From Flavobacterium terrisoli (GTDB lineage Bacteria > Bacteroidota > Bacteroidia > Flavobacteriales > Flavobacteriaceae): 64,000 bases of DNA. Position numbers and translations under genes: made by a program. The stretch covers positions 20,859 to 84,858 of the forward strand of contig NZ_JARGNA010000007.1 of assembly GCF_030167905.1 (NCBI RefSeq), given 5' to 3'. Numbering within the stretch: the stretch's first letter is position 1; each line of letters opens with the position of its first letter. Shown one piece after another: positions 33,301-39,903 of the stretch. The notes beneath the pieces are model-generated. The model saw nothing but the letters and a program-made list of their open reading frames with translations, was not told the DNA's origin and did no database searches.

Positions 33301-33483
33301 ACTGTCTTTAAAAACCTCGATGTAAAAGATAAGCTCCCGACAAATTTCAAAAAGATAGTAGAAAACTATGTCGATGTATTGTCCAAAACCAATCAAAAGC
33401 CATCACCGGAAGCCTTAACATTCTTTAGGCAATGGAAAGACAATGCTACGCTAAAATCGTTATTAAAAGAAATAATCAAGTAA
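30388..33483 (+). CDS. Large WGR-domain protein, MolR-like
   Basis: A 1031-residue cytosolic protein. Residues 1-70 are a WGR domain (RHLKYIDGNSDKFWQIEV, VTYGKNGTSG, with F/Y in place of some W/G/R). The rest is a long helical-repeat-like region (YWMTYIDLNEDPEYKTREKYHWG, LEILLWAKPNWTTAFIL, ending TFFRQWKDNATLKSLLKEI). The pattern resembles E. coli MolR/YehI. In E. coli, relatives cluster with MoxR-type ATPase, VWA and SWIM genes (yeh cluster). Here only the SWIM partner follows, 2 bp downstream. Confidence 0.8.
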   Translation: MKRHLKYIDGNSDKFWQIEVSGVQFTVTYGKNGTSGVSQTKSFATEDESLKTAEKLLAEKIKKGYSENGEVIATTASTTVKQGKKNDTNVFLKEYDQIIKSRNIAQLLPFLQENAKGNVEVLKNHIKKCKRYWMTYIDLNEDPEYKTREKYHWGTRGDKTQIEIISLSAVALFNKTDIAAWDEVVDILRNADKPHILEILLWAKPNWTTAFILDKIKKQDWMTFDYQKLRFLESKEIISYNPELFAICLASFNDWNATIKTPEYIKYIVGDKTACERDVPELFNYETNLQNSFYRINDTDKYNENSTWELGYKSLLAEKKMAIPFFVENALLIQTKEWNNNLKSFYRKRIDELNLTAEDLIPFQDNIFPFLHNPYPPITTYGMELIKVMQEHPKFKAKAFIEWLEPTMMRSDCKAAIKLALPVLEKLVKANPKLSKTVANIIADVFMIADLNLQERAAKILVKTASKKDTELSDKLSSYAALIQSPVKGILSTFFDEELLAVDEATLEAYTYNSQKAKVLLEEVTLPKDWNDIVYQFGSFITSDEVLDTEILLNAYITQRHLFPGDFTKQLQPYEKQLDKSYFEAIHKSFAAVFFEHKVKTIVGRIKIIDNSYSELKTLKLINLFINKVQDKIDISSTIPLLSFPTHKPHWVAPKVLLERIIEHQKSQESIMAVDLAVAIARMPRENIEEALPLLEEINGEIKDIMAFCLGVTKEIKIETGSLLNRFISTIGIPWKNNEIIAFWAVAARTFYPEETFEIFEKTHLKGIPFVAKPLEPEFFFKEEWYESVNYFTKKKERSPSWYELRFKMPDVKAPDNPLLYSLDIYKREWGWYHMLNFTGNTYYWHSLMPQNNDPLAYTLLRTVCRTADGSNPELTGYLNIVNQPGFTFSNATLMTFACCFFQEKKEVRLLAAEVLINLIENRTVDIEALANKMAFLASNRYGVFQRLAEGLATLKDVSALHNHALYLLMDTVFKNLDVKDKLPTNFKKIVENYVDVLSKTNQKPSPEALTFFRQWKDNATLKSLLKEIIK

Positions 33484-33485
33484 TC

Positions 33486-34811
33486 ATGACCGATTTACAA
33501 TACAATTATAAAGCCGTTTCCACCTATACCAAAGCCAAAGGCATCAACAACCTGGTTTTGGCACACCAAACAGAAATTGAGGAAGTAAACAATATTCCAT
33601 GTTTCTTTTGGGGAAGCCTTACAGAACCTTATGTCACTGCCAAGTGCTGGACTACCATTGCCAAAGTAGTGCGCTCCAGTTTTGGACCTTTGCCGCCAAG
33701 CCTTCGCGATCCTATAGTTTCTGCCGGTACCGAGCGAATGCGTTTTGAAGGTTTCTCTTCCTGTAATGGGGTTTATGTGCGATTGGATATGAAACCCGAA
33801 GCGGTTGATGGAGAATTCCTGGCGAACGGAACGACCAATGTAGATTTTAATGACCCGATGCTGAATGCCTTAAACGCGATTCAGAAAAATGAAAAAGTAA
33901 CCTTAGCGGTCGGACAACAGGAAGTTCAGGTCATAACCTCAAAAACCAAAGTCGTCGAAAAAAAGGTAACCCTGCCCATGCGTTGGATAAAAGGACTAAC
34001 CAGTGTGCAATTGTATTTGGCCGATATGGAAATGCAGTTTGAACTCAATAAGATTCAAACCATACAGCTTTTTCAAACCTTACCCAAAGGCAATGTAAAG
34101 GGAGAATTTTTTATCACCAAAAGAGCCGGCAAGTTCATGTTTTCCACTTTGGCTACTGTCGATAGTGTTAGGATTGGAGGTATTCACCGTTTGCGATTGC
34201 TTGAAGGTGTTTTGGCTATAGTCGATAAAATCTTTATTTATGAATCGTCCGATAAGGAAACCTGTGCAGTGGTTTGTGAATTTGGGAAAATGCAATTGCT
34301 CATGGCTTTTTCTCCCGATGCCTACAGAGGATTTTCGGGTGAAGGAAAAGCACTCGAAAACATGACCGAAGACTTACCGGTGGAATGGGTTTATGGCTTA
34401 AACAGTTTGCTGAAATCAAACGAAACCTTTAACCCTACTATGCTTTCGATAGAAAATGATATTGATTTCGGCACTATGGAAAACCTGACGGCTAATTTAT
34501 CTTCAATGGGATTATTGGGTTACGATGTTGCCGAAAGAACCCATTTTTATCGACGTTTGCCTTTCAAGACAGAACGTATTTTGAGTTTGAATCCAAGACT
34601 TAAAAACGCCAAAAAAATCATTGACAACGAAGACATCAGCATCATAAAAAAATCGGCTCACTATATCGAAGCCAATGTAAAAGGAACCGGTGTAACCCAT
34701 AAAGTCACCATAGACGGCGAAAGTCAGCGTTGTACCTGCGATTGGTTTACTGCCTATCAGGGAAAACGAGGCATTTGCAAACACATCCTCGCGGTTAAGA
34801 TGAGCAGCTAG
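33486..34811 (+). CDS. SWIM zinc-finger protein
   Basis: A 441-residue protein with C-terminal SWIM motif (CTCDWFTAYQGKRGICKHILAVK, the CxCxnCxH pattern). The N-terminal 350 residues are soluble and without a known name. I chose ATG 33486; a longer in-frame ATG at 33432 would overlap the WGR gene by 52 bp. SWIM domains bind DNA or protein. Translational coupling with the WGR gene suggests the two proteins work together. Confidence 0.87.
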   Translation: MTDLQYNYKAVSTYTKAKGINNLVLAHQTEIEEVNNIPCFFWGSLTEPYVTAKCWTTIAKVVRSSFGPLPPSLRDPIVSAGTERMRFEGFSSCNGVYVRLDMKPEAVDGEFLANGTTNVDFNDPMLNALNAIQKNEKVTLAVGQQEVQVITSKTKVVEKKVTLPMRWIKGLTSVQLYLADMEMQFELNKIQTIQLFQTLPKGNVKGEFFITKRAGKFMFSTLATVDSVRIGGIHRLRLLEGVLAIVDKIFIYESSDKETCAVVCEFGKMQLLMAFSPDAYRGFSGEGKALENMTEDLPVEWVYGLNSLLKSNETFNPTMLSIENDIDFGTMENLTANLSSMGLLGYDVAERTHFYRRLPFKTERILSLNPRLKNAKKIIDNEDISIIKKSAHYIEANVKGTGVTHKVTIDGESQRCTCDWFTAYQGKRGICKHILAVKMSS

Positions 34812-34887
34812 TTTCAATGGCTAAATAGGTTGGCAAACCTTAAAACACCGCACTTTTCAATTTTAACAAAAAAAATACACAATTTAG

Positions 34888-34918
34888 TATGCGCGCATAA
34901 TATTTTTTATTATCTTTG
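34888..34918 (+). promoter_or_regulatory. Promoter and palindromic operator of the MarR gene
   Basis: A perfect 12-bp palindrome TATGCGCGCATA (34888-34899) lies 11 bp before the -7 element TATCTTTG (34911-34918). It covers the -33 zone, so a MarR dimer bound there would block RNA polymerase. GC-rich palindromes stand out in this AT-rich intergenic DNA. Confidence 0.7.
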
Positions 34919-34937
34919 TTATTCTTATGACAAAGCT

Positions 34938-35369
34938 ATGAAAGATAAAACGATAGATTATATACTCCGCGCTACCTGGCAAGCCGTTGCCCGTATGTAC
35001 AACGAAGAAGCTTCAAAGTTTGAAGGTTCTATGGCGATTGGTTTTGCCTTATTGAGCATCGATAAAGAAGAAGGAACACCATCCACCTTTATCAGTTCCC
35101 GCATGGGAATGGAAGCTACCAGCTTAACCAGAACACTAAAAACCTTAGAGGAAAAGGGACTTATCGTTCGCAAAAAAAACCCGGAAGACGGACGCGGTGT
35201 TCTCATTTATCTTACGCCGCTGGGAAAAGAAATGAGAGAACAGTCTAAGCAAACGGTTTTAAAGTTCAATGAGACCATCAGAAAGAACATCACCGAAGAA
35301 AAACTACAGCACTTTATTGAAGTGGCTGATACCATCAATGAACTGATTTCGGAGAAAAAAATATTTTAA
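34938..35369 (+). CDS. MarR-family transcriptional regulator
   Basis: A 143-residue winged-helix regulator. The DNA-binding segment is TFISSRMGMEATSLTRTLKTLEEKGLIVRKKNPEDGRGVLIYLTPLGKEM. I chose ATG 34938, 19 nt after the -7 element; the open frame extends upstream to 34830 but that part would precede the promoter. It heads the beta-oxidation cluster and probably represses it in response to fatty acids or acyl-CoA, by analogy with other MarR and FadR systems. Confidence 0.9.
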   Translation: MKDKTIDYILRATWQAVARMYNEEASKFEGSMAIGFALLSIDKEEGTPSTFISSRMGMEATSLTRTLKTLEEKGLIVRKKNPEDGRGVLIYLTPLGKEMREQSKQTVLKFNETIRKNITEEKLQHFIEVADTINELISEKKIF

Positions 35370-35383
35370 ATAAAAGAGTAAAG

Positions 35384-35398
35384 AATATAGAGAATAGA
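35384..35398. repeat. Left inverted repeat of the first S23-gene cassette
   Basis: AATATAGAGAATAGA, matched exactly in inverted form at 35777-35791. The two copies flank the four-helix-bundle gene, 25 bp before its start and 2 bp after its stop. Confidence 0.8.
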
Positions 35399-35423
35399 AA
35401 ATAGATTTTACTGTTTAAAGAAA

Positions 35424-35774
35424 ATGAGACACAATTATAAAAACTTAAAAATTTGGCAATTAGGTATTGAAATTACCAATGACATTTCAGATATCCTACA
35501 AGAGTTTCCAAAGCATGAGCGATATGATTTGAGTTCTCAATTAAGCAGATGTTCTGTTTCAATTCCCAGTAATATTGCAGAAGGTTCGTCAAGAACTGAT
35601 AAATCTTTCAGCCATTTTATTGACATTTCTCTAGGCTCTTCTTTTGAATTGATAACTCAACTATTAGTTGCAAAACACAGAAAATATATAAACGAAATAA
35701 TTTTTAACCAATTAGAAAGTAAAATAGAAGAGTTTCAACGAATGACAATGTCATTTCAAAACGGGCTGCAATAA
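35424..35774 (+). CDS. S23/IVP-type four-helix-bundle protein (cassette 1)
   Basis: A 116-residue helical protein of the 23S rRNA intervening-sequence protein family: LKIWQLGIEITNDISDIL, ERYDLSSQLSRCSVSIPSNIAEGSSR and HFIDISLGSSFELITQLLVA. These proteins assemble as pentamers in related structures; their function is unclear. The classic members lie inside 23S rRNA, flanked by inverted repeats. This one lies between marR and the fadN-like gene, also flanked by inverted repeats. Its codons are more AT-rich than those of neighbours, which suggests insertion. Confidence 0.88.
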   Translation: MRHNYKNLKIWQLGIEITNDISDILQEFPKHERYDLSSQLSRCSVSIPSNIAEGSSRTDKSFSHFIDISLGSSFELITQLLVAKHRKYINEIIFNQLESKIEEFQRMTMSFQNGLQ

Positions 35775-35776
35775 AG

Positions 35777-35791
35777 TCTATTCTCTATATT
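35777..35791. repeat. Right inverted repeat of the first S23-gene cassette
   Basis: TCTATTCTCTATATT, the exact inverse of 35384-35398, followed by further TTTATTTTCTATATTCTATT units up to the fadN-like start. Confidence 0.8.
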
Positions 35792-35819
35792 TTATTTTCT
35801 ATATTCTATTAACAAACAA

Positions 35820-38210
35820 ATGAAACGAACAATTAAAAAAGTGGCAGTCGTAGGTTCCGGAATCATGGGTTCGGGAATTGCGTGTCACTTTGCTAACATT
35901 GGTGTAGAAGTTTTGCTTTTGGATATTATTCCAAATGCATTAACCGAAGCCGAAGAAAAGAAAGGATTGACGCTCGAAAGTAAAGTCGTTCGCAACCGCT
36001 TGGTCAACGAGCATTTGGCGAATGCCTTGAAGTCGAACCCATCGCCTATTTACAATCAGAAGTTTGCTTCCCGAATCACAACCGGGAACACAACAGATGA
36101 TATGGCCAAAATAGCTAACTATGATTGGATCATCGAAGTAGTCGTAGAGCGTTTAGACATCAAGAAACTGGTATTCGAACAAATCGACCAATACCGTAAA
36201 CCGGGAACCTTAGTGACCTCAAACACTTCGGGTATTCCAATCAAATTCATGAGCGAAGGCCGAAGCGATGATTTCCAGGCGCATTTTTGCGGAACGCATT
36301 TCTTCAATCCGGCAAGATATTTAAAATTGTTCGAGATTATTCCGGGGCCAAAAACATCAAGCGAAGTATTAGACTTCCTGTTTGATTATGGTTCCAAATA
36401 TTTAGGTAAAACTTCGGTCGTAGCCAAAGACACTCCGGCGTTCATTGGGAACCGCATTGGTATTTTTGGAATACAGAGTTTGTTTCACCTGGTAAAGGAA
36501 ATGGGTTTAACCATCGAAGAAGTCGATAAATTAACCGGTCCGGTAATCGGACGACCTAAGTCGGCTACCTTCAGAACGGTTGATGTCGTTGGTTTGGATA
36601 CTTTGGTACACGTAGCCAACGGAATCTATGAAAACTGCCCAAACGACGAAGCACACGAATTGTTCAAACTTCCGGAGTTTATCAACAAGATGATGGAGAA
36701 TAAATGGCTCGGCAGCAAAACCGGTCAGGGTTTCTATAAAAAAGTAGACAAAAACATCTTGTCTTTGGATTTAAATACACTCGAATACAGAGCGGCTAAA
36801 AAGGCGTCTTTCGGTACATTGGAATTGACCAAAACCATTGACAAACCAATCGACAGATTCAAAGTTTTAGTCAAAGGAAAAGATAAAGCAGGCGAATTCT
36901 ACAGAAAGAATTTTTCGGCCATGTTTGCTTATGTATCCAATCGCGTTCCCGAAATCACAGACGACTTCTACAAAATTGACGATGCGATGAAAGCGGGATT
37001 CGGCTGGGAAAACGGACCATTCGAAATATGGGATGCAATCGGTGTCGCCAAAGGAATCGAACTAATGCAGGCAGAAGGCTATCAGCCGGCCGCTTGGGTA
37101 AACGAAATGTTTGCTTCGGGCAGTACAAGTTTCTACACTGTAAAAGAAGGCGCGACCTATTACTATGATATAAAAAGCAAATCACAAACCAAAGTTCCGG
37201 GTCAGGACAGTTTCATTATCCTAAACAATATCCGCGAAAGCAAGAAAGTCTGGAGCAACAGCGGTGCTGTAATCCATGATTTAGGTGACGGCATCTTAAA
37301 CCTTGAATTTCAGTCTAAAATGAATACAATTGGTGGTGATGTTCTAACCGGAATCAACAAAGCGATTGACTTAGCGGAAACCTCATACAATGGATTGGTC
37401 ATTGGTAACCAAGGGGCTAATTTTTCTGTTGGTGCCAATATCGGAATGATCTTTATGATGGCCGTCGAGCAGGAATATGACGAACTAAACATGGCCATCA
37501 AAATGTTCCAGGATACCATGATGCGTTGCCGCTACTCTTCTATTCCGGTAATCGTTGCGCCACATGGCATGACGCTTGGAGGTGGCTGCGAAATGACGAT
37601 GCATGCGGATAAAGTTGTTGCTGCGGCAGAGACCTATATCGGTTTGGTGGAATTTGGTGTCGGGGTTATTCCCGGTGGAGGCGGTTCAAAAGAAATGACT
37701 TTACGCGCTGCCGATTTGTACCGTAAAAACGACGTAGAATTAAATACACTTCAGGAATACTTCTTAACGGTTGCGATGGCCAAAGTAGCGACTTCGGCTT
37801 ACGAAGCGTTTGATATGGGCGTATTGCAAAAAGGCAAAGACATCGTGGTAGTGAATAAAGACCGTCAGATTGCTGAAGCCAAGAAACACGCACTGTTAAT
37901 GGCAGAAGCCGGATATACACAACCTATCAGAAGAACCGATGTAAAAGTTTTAGGAAAGCAAGCCTTAGGGATGTTCTTAGTTGGGACAGACCAAATGGTA
38001 GCCGGAAAATACATCTCGGAACACGATCAAAAGATTGCCAACAAACTGGCTTATGTAATGGCCGGTGGAGATTTATCGGAACCAACTTTGGTCTCTGAAC
38101 AATATCTTTTAGACATAGAAAGAGAAGCTTTCTTGAGCTTATGCACAGAACGCAAAACCTTAGAAAGAATCCAATTCATGTTAACCAAAGGAAAACCGTT
38201 GAGAAATTAG
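35820..38210 (+). CDS. fadN: 3-hydroxyacyl-CoA dehydrogenase/enoyl-CoA hydratase, FadN type
   Basis: A 796-residue bifunctional enzyme. The dehydrogenase part comes first (NAD-binding VAVVGSGIMGSGIACHFA at residues 8-25, SNTSGIPI, HFFNPARYLKLFEIIPG), with its C-terminal helical domains to about residue 430. The crotonase-like part follows (VIGNQGANFSVGANIGMIF, HGMTLGGGCEMTMHADKVVA, GLVEFGVGVIPGGGGSKEM). This order, opposite to E. coli FadB, is that of Bacillus FadN. It carries out two steps of beta-oxidation. Order fadN-fadA-fadE follows downstream. Confidence 0.93.
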   Translation: MKRTIKKVAVVGSGIMGSGIACHFANIGVEVLLLDIIPNALTEAEEKKGLTLESKVVRNRLVNEHLANALKSNPSPIYNQKFASRITTGNTTDDMAKIANYDWIIEVVVERLDIKKLVFEQIDQYRKPGTLVTSNTSGIPIKFMSEGRSDDFQAHFCGTHFFNPARYLKLFEIIPGPKTSSEVLDFLFDYGSKYLGKTSVVAKDTPAFIGNRIGIFGIQSLFHLVKEMGLTIEEVDKLTGPVIGRPKSATFRTVDVVGLDTLVHVANGIYENCPNDEAHELFKLPEFINKMMENKWLGSKTGQGFYKKVDKNILSLDLNTLEYRAAKKASFGTLELTKTIDKPIDRFKVLVKGKDKAGEFYRKNFSAMFAYVSNRVPEITDDFYKIDDAMKAGFGWENGPFEIWDAIGVAKGIELMQAEGYQPAAWVNEMFASGSTSFYTVKEGATYYYDIKSKSQTKVPGQDSFIILNNIRESKKVWSNSGAVIHDLGDGILNLEFQSKMNTIGGDVLTGINKAIDLAETSYNGLVIGNQGANFSVGANIGMIFMMAVEQEYDELNMAIKMFQDTMMRCRYSSIPVIVAPHGMTLGGGCEMTMHADKVVAAAETYIGLVEFGVGVIPGGGGSKEMTLRAADLYRKNDVELNTLQEYFLTVAMAKVATSAYEAFDMGVLQKGKDIVVVNKDRQIAEAKKHALLMAEAGYTQPIRRTDVKVLGKQALGMFLVGTDQMVAGKYISEHDQKIANKLAYVMAGGDLSEPTLVSEQYLLDIEREAFLSLCTERKTLERIQFMLTKGKPLRN

Positions 38211-38281
38211 AAAATAGAACATAGAAAAAAGAATATAGACCCTGAACTACAAAATAGTCTATTCTCTATACTCTATTTTCT
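38209..38281. repeat. AATAGA-type intergenic hairpin without a gene
   Basis: AGAAAATAGA at 38209-38218 is inverted exactly at 38272-38281. Inside, AGAATATAGAC and GTCTATTCTC form a second, imperfect stem. It has the same ends as the cassette at 35384-35791 but only about 30 bp of loop, so it could be a cassette that lost its gene. It overlaps the fadN stop codon. Confidence 0.75.
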
Positions 38282-38302
38282 TTCATCTTAAAAATAAAAA
38301 AC

Positions 38303-39484
38303 ATGAAAACAGCATATATAGTAAAAGCATACAGAACAGCTGTCGGCAAAGCCCCAAAAGGCGTTTTCCGTTTTAAAAGACCCGACGAGCTGGCGGCAGA
38401 AACCATTCAGTACATGATGAATGAACTGCCCGATTTCGACAAAACCAGAATAGATGATGTTATGGTAGGAAACGCCATGCCGGAAGCCGAACAAGGATTA
38501 AACGTCGCCCGTTTGATTTCGCTAATGGGATTAAAAGTAACCGATGTTCCGGGCGTAACGGTAAACCGTTATTGCGCTTCCGGATTGGAAACCATTGCCA
38601 TGGCTACTTCCAAAATTCAAAGCGGTATGGCAGATTGCATCATTGCCGGCGGTGCCGAAAGCATGTCTTTCATACCAATGGGTGGTTACAAACCAACACC
38701 TGATTATGGTGTCGCCGCTGAAGGCCATGAAGATTACTACTGGGGAATGGGATTGACTGCAGAAGCTGTAGCCAAACAATACAATGTTTCTCGTGAAGAC
38801 CAGGATCAATTTGCCTTGAACTCGCATTTAAAAGCCATCAAAGCACAAGCCGAAGGCAAGTTTGATAAACAGATTGTTCCGATTACTATCGAACAAACTT
38901 TTATCAATGAAAATGGTAAAAAGGAAACCAAATCATATACCGTAACCAAAGACGAAGGGCCAAGAGCCGATACCAATGCGGCTGCTTTAGGCAAACTGAG
39001 ACCGGTTTTTGCTGCTGATGGTAGCGTGACTGCCGGTAATGCTTCGCAAATGAGCGACGGCGCCGCATTTGTCTTAATCATGAGTGAAGAAATGGTTAAA
39101 GAATTAAACCTTACACCTATTGCCCGAATGGTGAGTTATGCCGCTGCAGGTGTTGAACCAAGAATCATGGGTATAGGTCCGGTGAAAGCCATTCCGAAAG
39201 CACTTAAACAAGCGGGTTTAACTTTAAACGATATTAACCTAATCGAATTAAACGAAGCTTTTGCATCGCAAGCTTTAGCCGTAACCAGAGAATTAGGGAT
39301 CAATCCGGATATTGTCAATGTGAATGGTGGTGCGATTGCCTTAGGACATCCACTGGGCTGTACCGGAGCTAAGTTATCGGTGCAACTGTTTGACGAAATG
39401 AAACGCCGTGGTGACAAATATGGCATCGTGTCGATGTGTGTAGGAACCGGACAAGGCGCGGCCGGAGTATATGAACTATTATAA
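38303..39484 (+). CDS. fadA: Acetyl-CoA C-acyltransferase (thiolase)
   Basis: A 393-residue thiolase. The acyl-accepting Cys lies in VNRYCASGLETIAMA (near residue 90). The basic His is in NVNGGAIALGHPLGCTGA and the second Cys in SMCVGTGQGAAGVYE. It performs the last step of beta-oxidation, releasing acetyl-CoA. It is separated from the fadN-like gene by the intergenic hairpin and from the fadE-like gene by the second S23 cassette. Confidence 0.94.
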   Translation: MKTAYIVKAYRTAVGKAPKGVFRFKRPDELAAETIQYMMNELPDFDKTRIDDVMVGNAMPEAEQGLNVARLISLMGLKVTDVPGVTVNRYCASGLETIAMATSKIQSGMADCIIAGGAESMSFIPMGGYKPTPDYGVAAEGHEDYYWGMGLTAEAVAKQYNVSREDQDQFALNSHLKAIKAQAEGKFDKQIVPITIEQTFINENGKKETKSYTVTKDEGPRADTNAAALGKLRPVFAADGSVTAGNASQMSDGAAFVLIMSEEMVKELNLTPIARMVSYAAAGVEPRIMGIGPVKAIPKALKQAGLTLNDINLIELNEAFASQALAVTRELGINPDIVNVNGGAIALGHPLGCTGAKLSVQLFDEMKRRGDKYGIVSMCVGTGQGAAGVYELL

Positions 39485-39508
39485 ATTTTGATTTATAAAT
39501 TTTAAATT
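39482..39508. repeat. Left 27-bp inverted repeat of the second S23-gene cassette
   Basis: It matches the reverse complement of 39864-39890 at all 27 positions. It overlaps the thiolase stop codon, so the insertion rebuilt or preserved that stop. Core: TTTTGATTTATAAATTTT. Confidence 0.92.
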
Positions 39509-39517
39509 CTTCAGTTT

Positions 39518-39865
39518 ATGAAAGATAATTTAATTGCTAACAAAACATTTGATTTTGCATTATCAATTATTGACTTATATATCAAACTAAAAAAAGAAAA
39601 CGAATTTATAATTTCAAAACAAATTGTGAGATCAGGAACCAGTATCGGAGCTAATGTTGAAGAAGCGATAGCTGGTCAATCAAAAAAAGATTTCATAAGC
39701 AAACTCTCAATAGCATCTAAAGAGGCCCGAGAAACAAAATATTGGTTAAGACTGTTAGACAAGTCTGAACTAATTAAAATAGATATGAGTATTTATTTAA
39801 CTGAAGTAGAGCATATCATCAATATTTTAACCAAGATTATCAAGACAACACAAGAGAATAAATAA
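39518..39865 (+). CDS. S23/IVP-type four-helix-bundle protein (cassette 2)
   Basis: A 115-residue helical protein of the same family as the 35424 product, but only distantly related to it (NKTFDFALSIIDLYIKLKKE, ISKQIVRSGTSIGANVEEAIAGQS, FISKLSIASKEARETKYWLRLL). It lies between fadA and fadE. Perfect 27-bp inverted repeats flank it, and its own stop codon overlaps the right repeat. AT content is clearly higher than in the fad genes. This is the cleanest case in the window of an inserted gene cassette. Confidence 0.9.
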   Translation: MKDNLIANKTFDFALSIIDLYIKLKKENEFIISKQIVRSGTSIGANVEEAIAGQSKKDFISKLSIASKEARETKYWLRLLDKSELIKIDMSIYLTEVEHIINILTKIIKTTQENK

Positions 39866-39890
39866 TTTAAAATTTATAAATCAAAATTTA
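39864..39890. repeat. Right 27-bp inverted repeat of the second S23-gene cassette
   Basis: Exact inverse of 39482-39508. The two arms could pair into a long stem that closes the cassette in RNA, as in rRNA intervening sequences. Confidence 0.92.
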
Positions 39891-39903
39891 AAATAATAAA
39901 GCC

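Noticed and set aside
35424..39865. S23-type genes taken as evidence for 23S rRNA in the window
   Set aside because: No rRNA sequence is present; the genes lie between fad genes.
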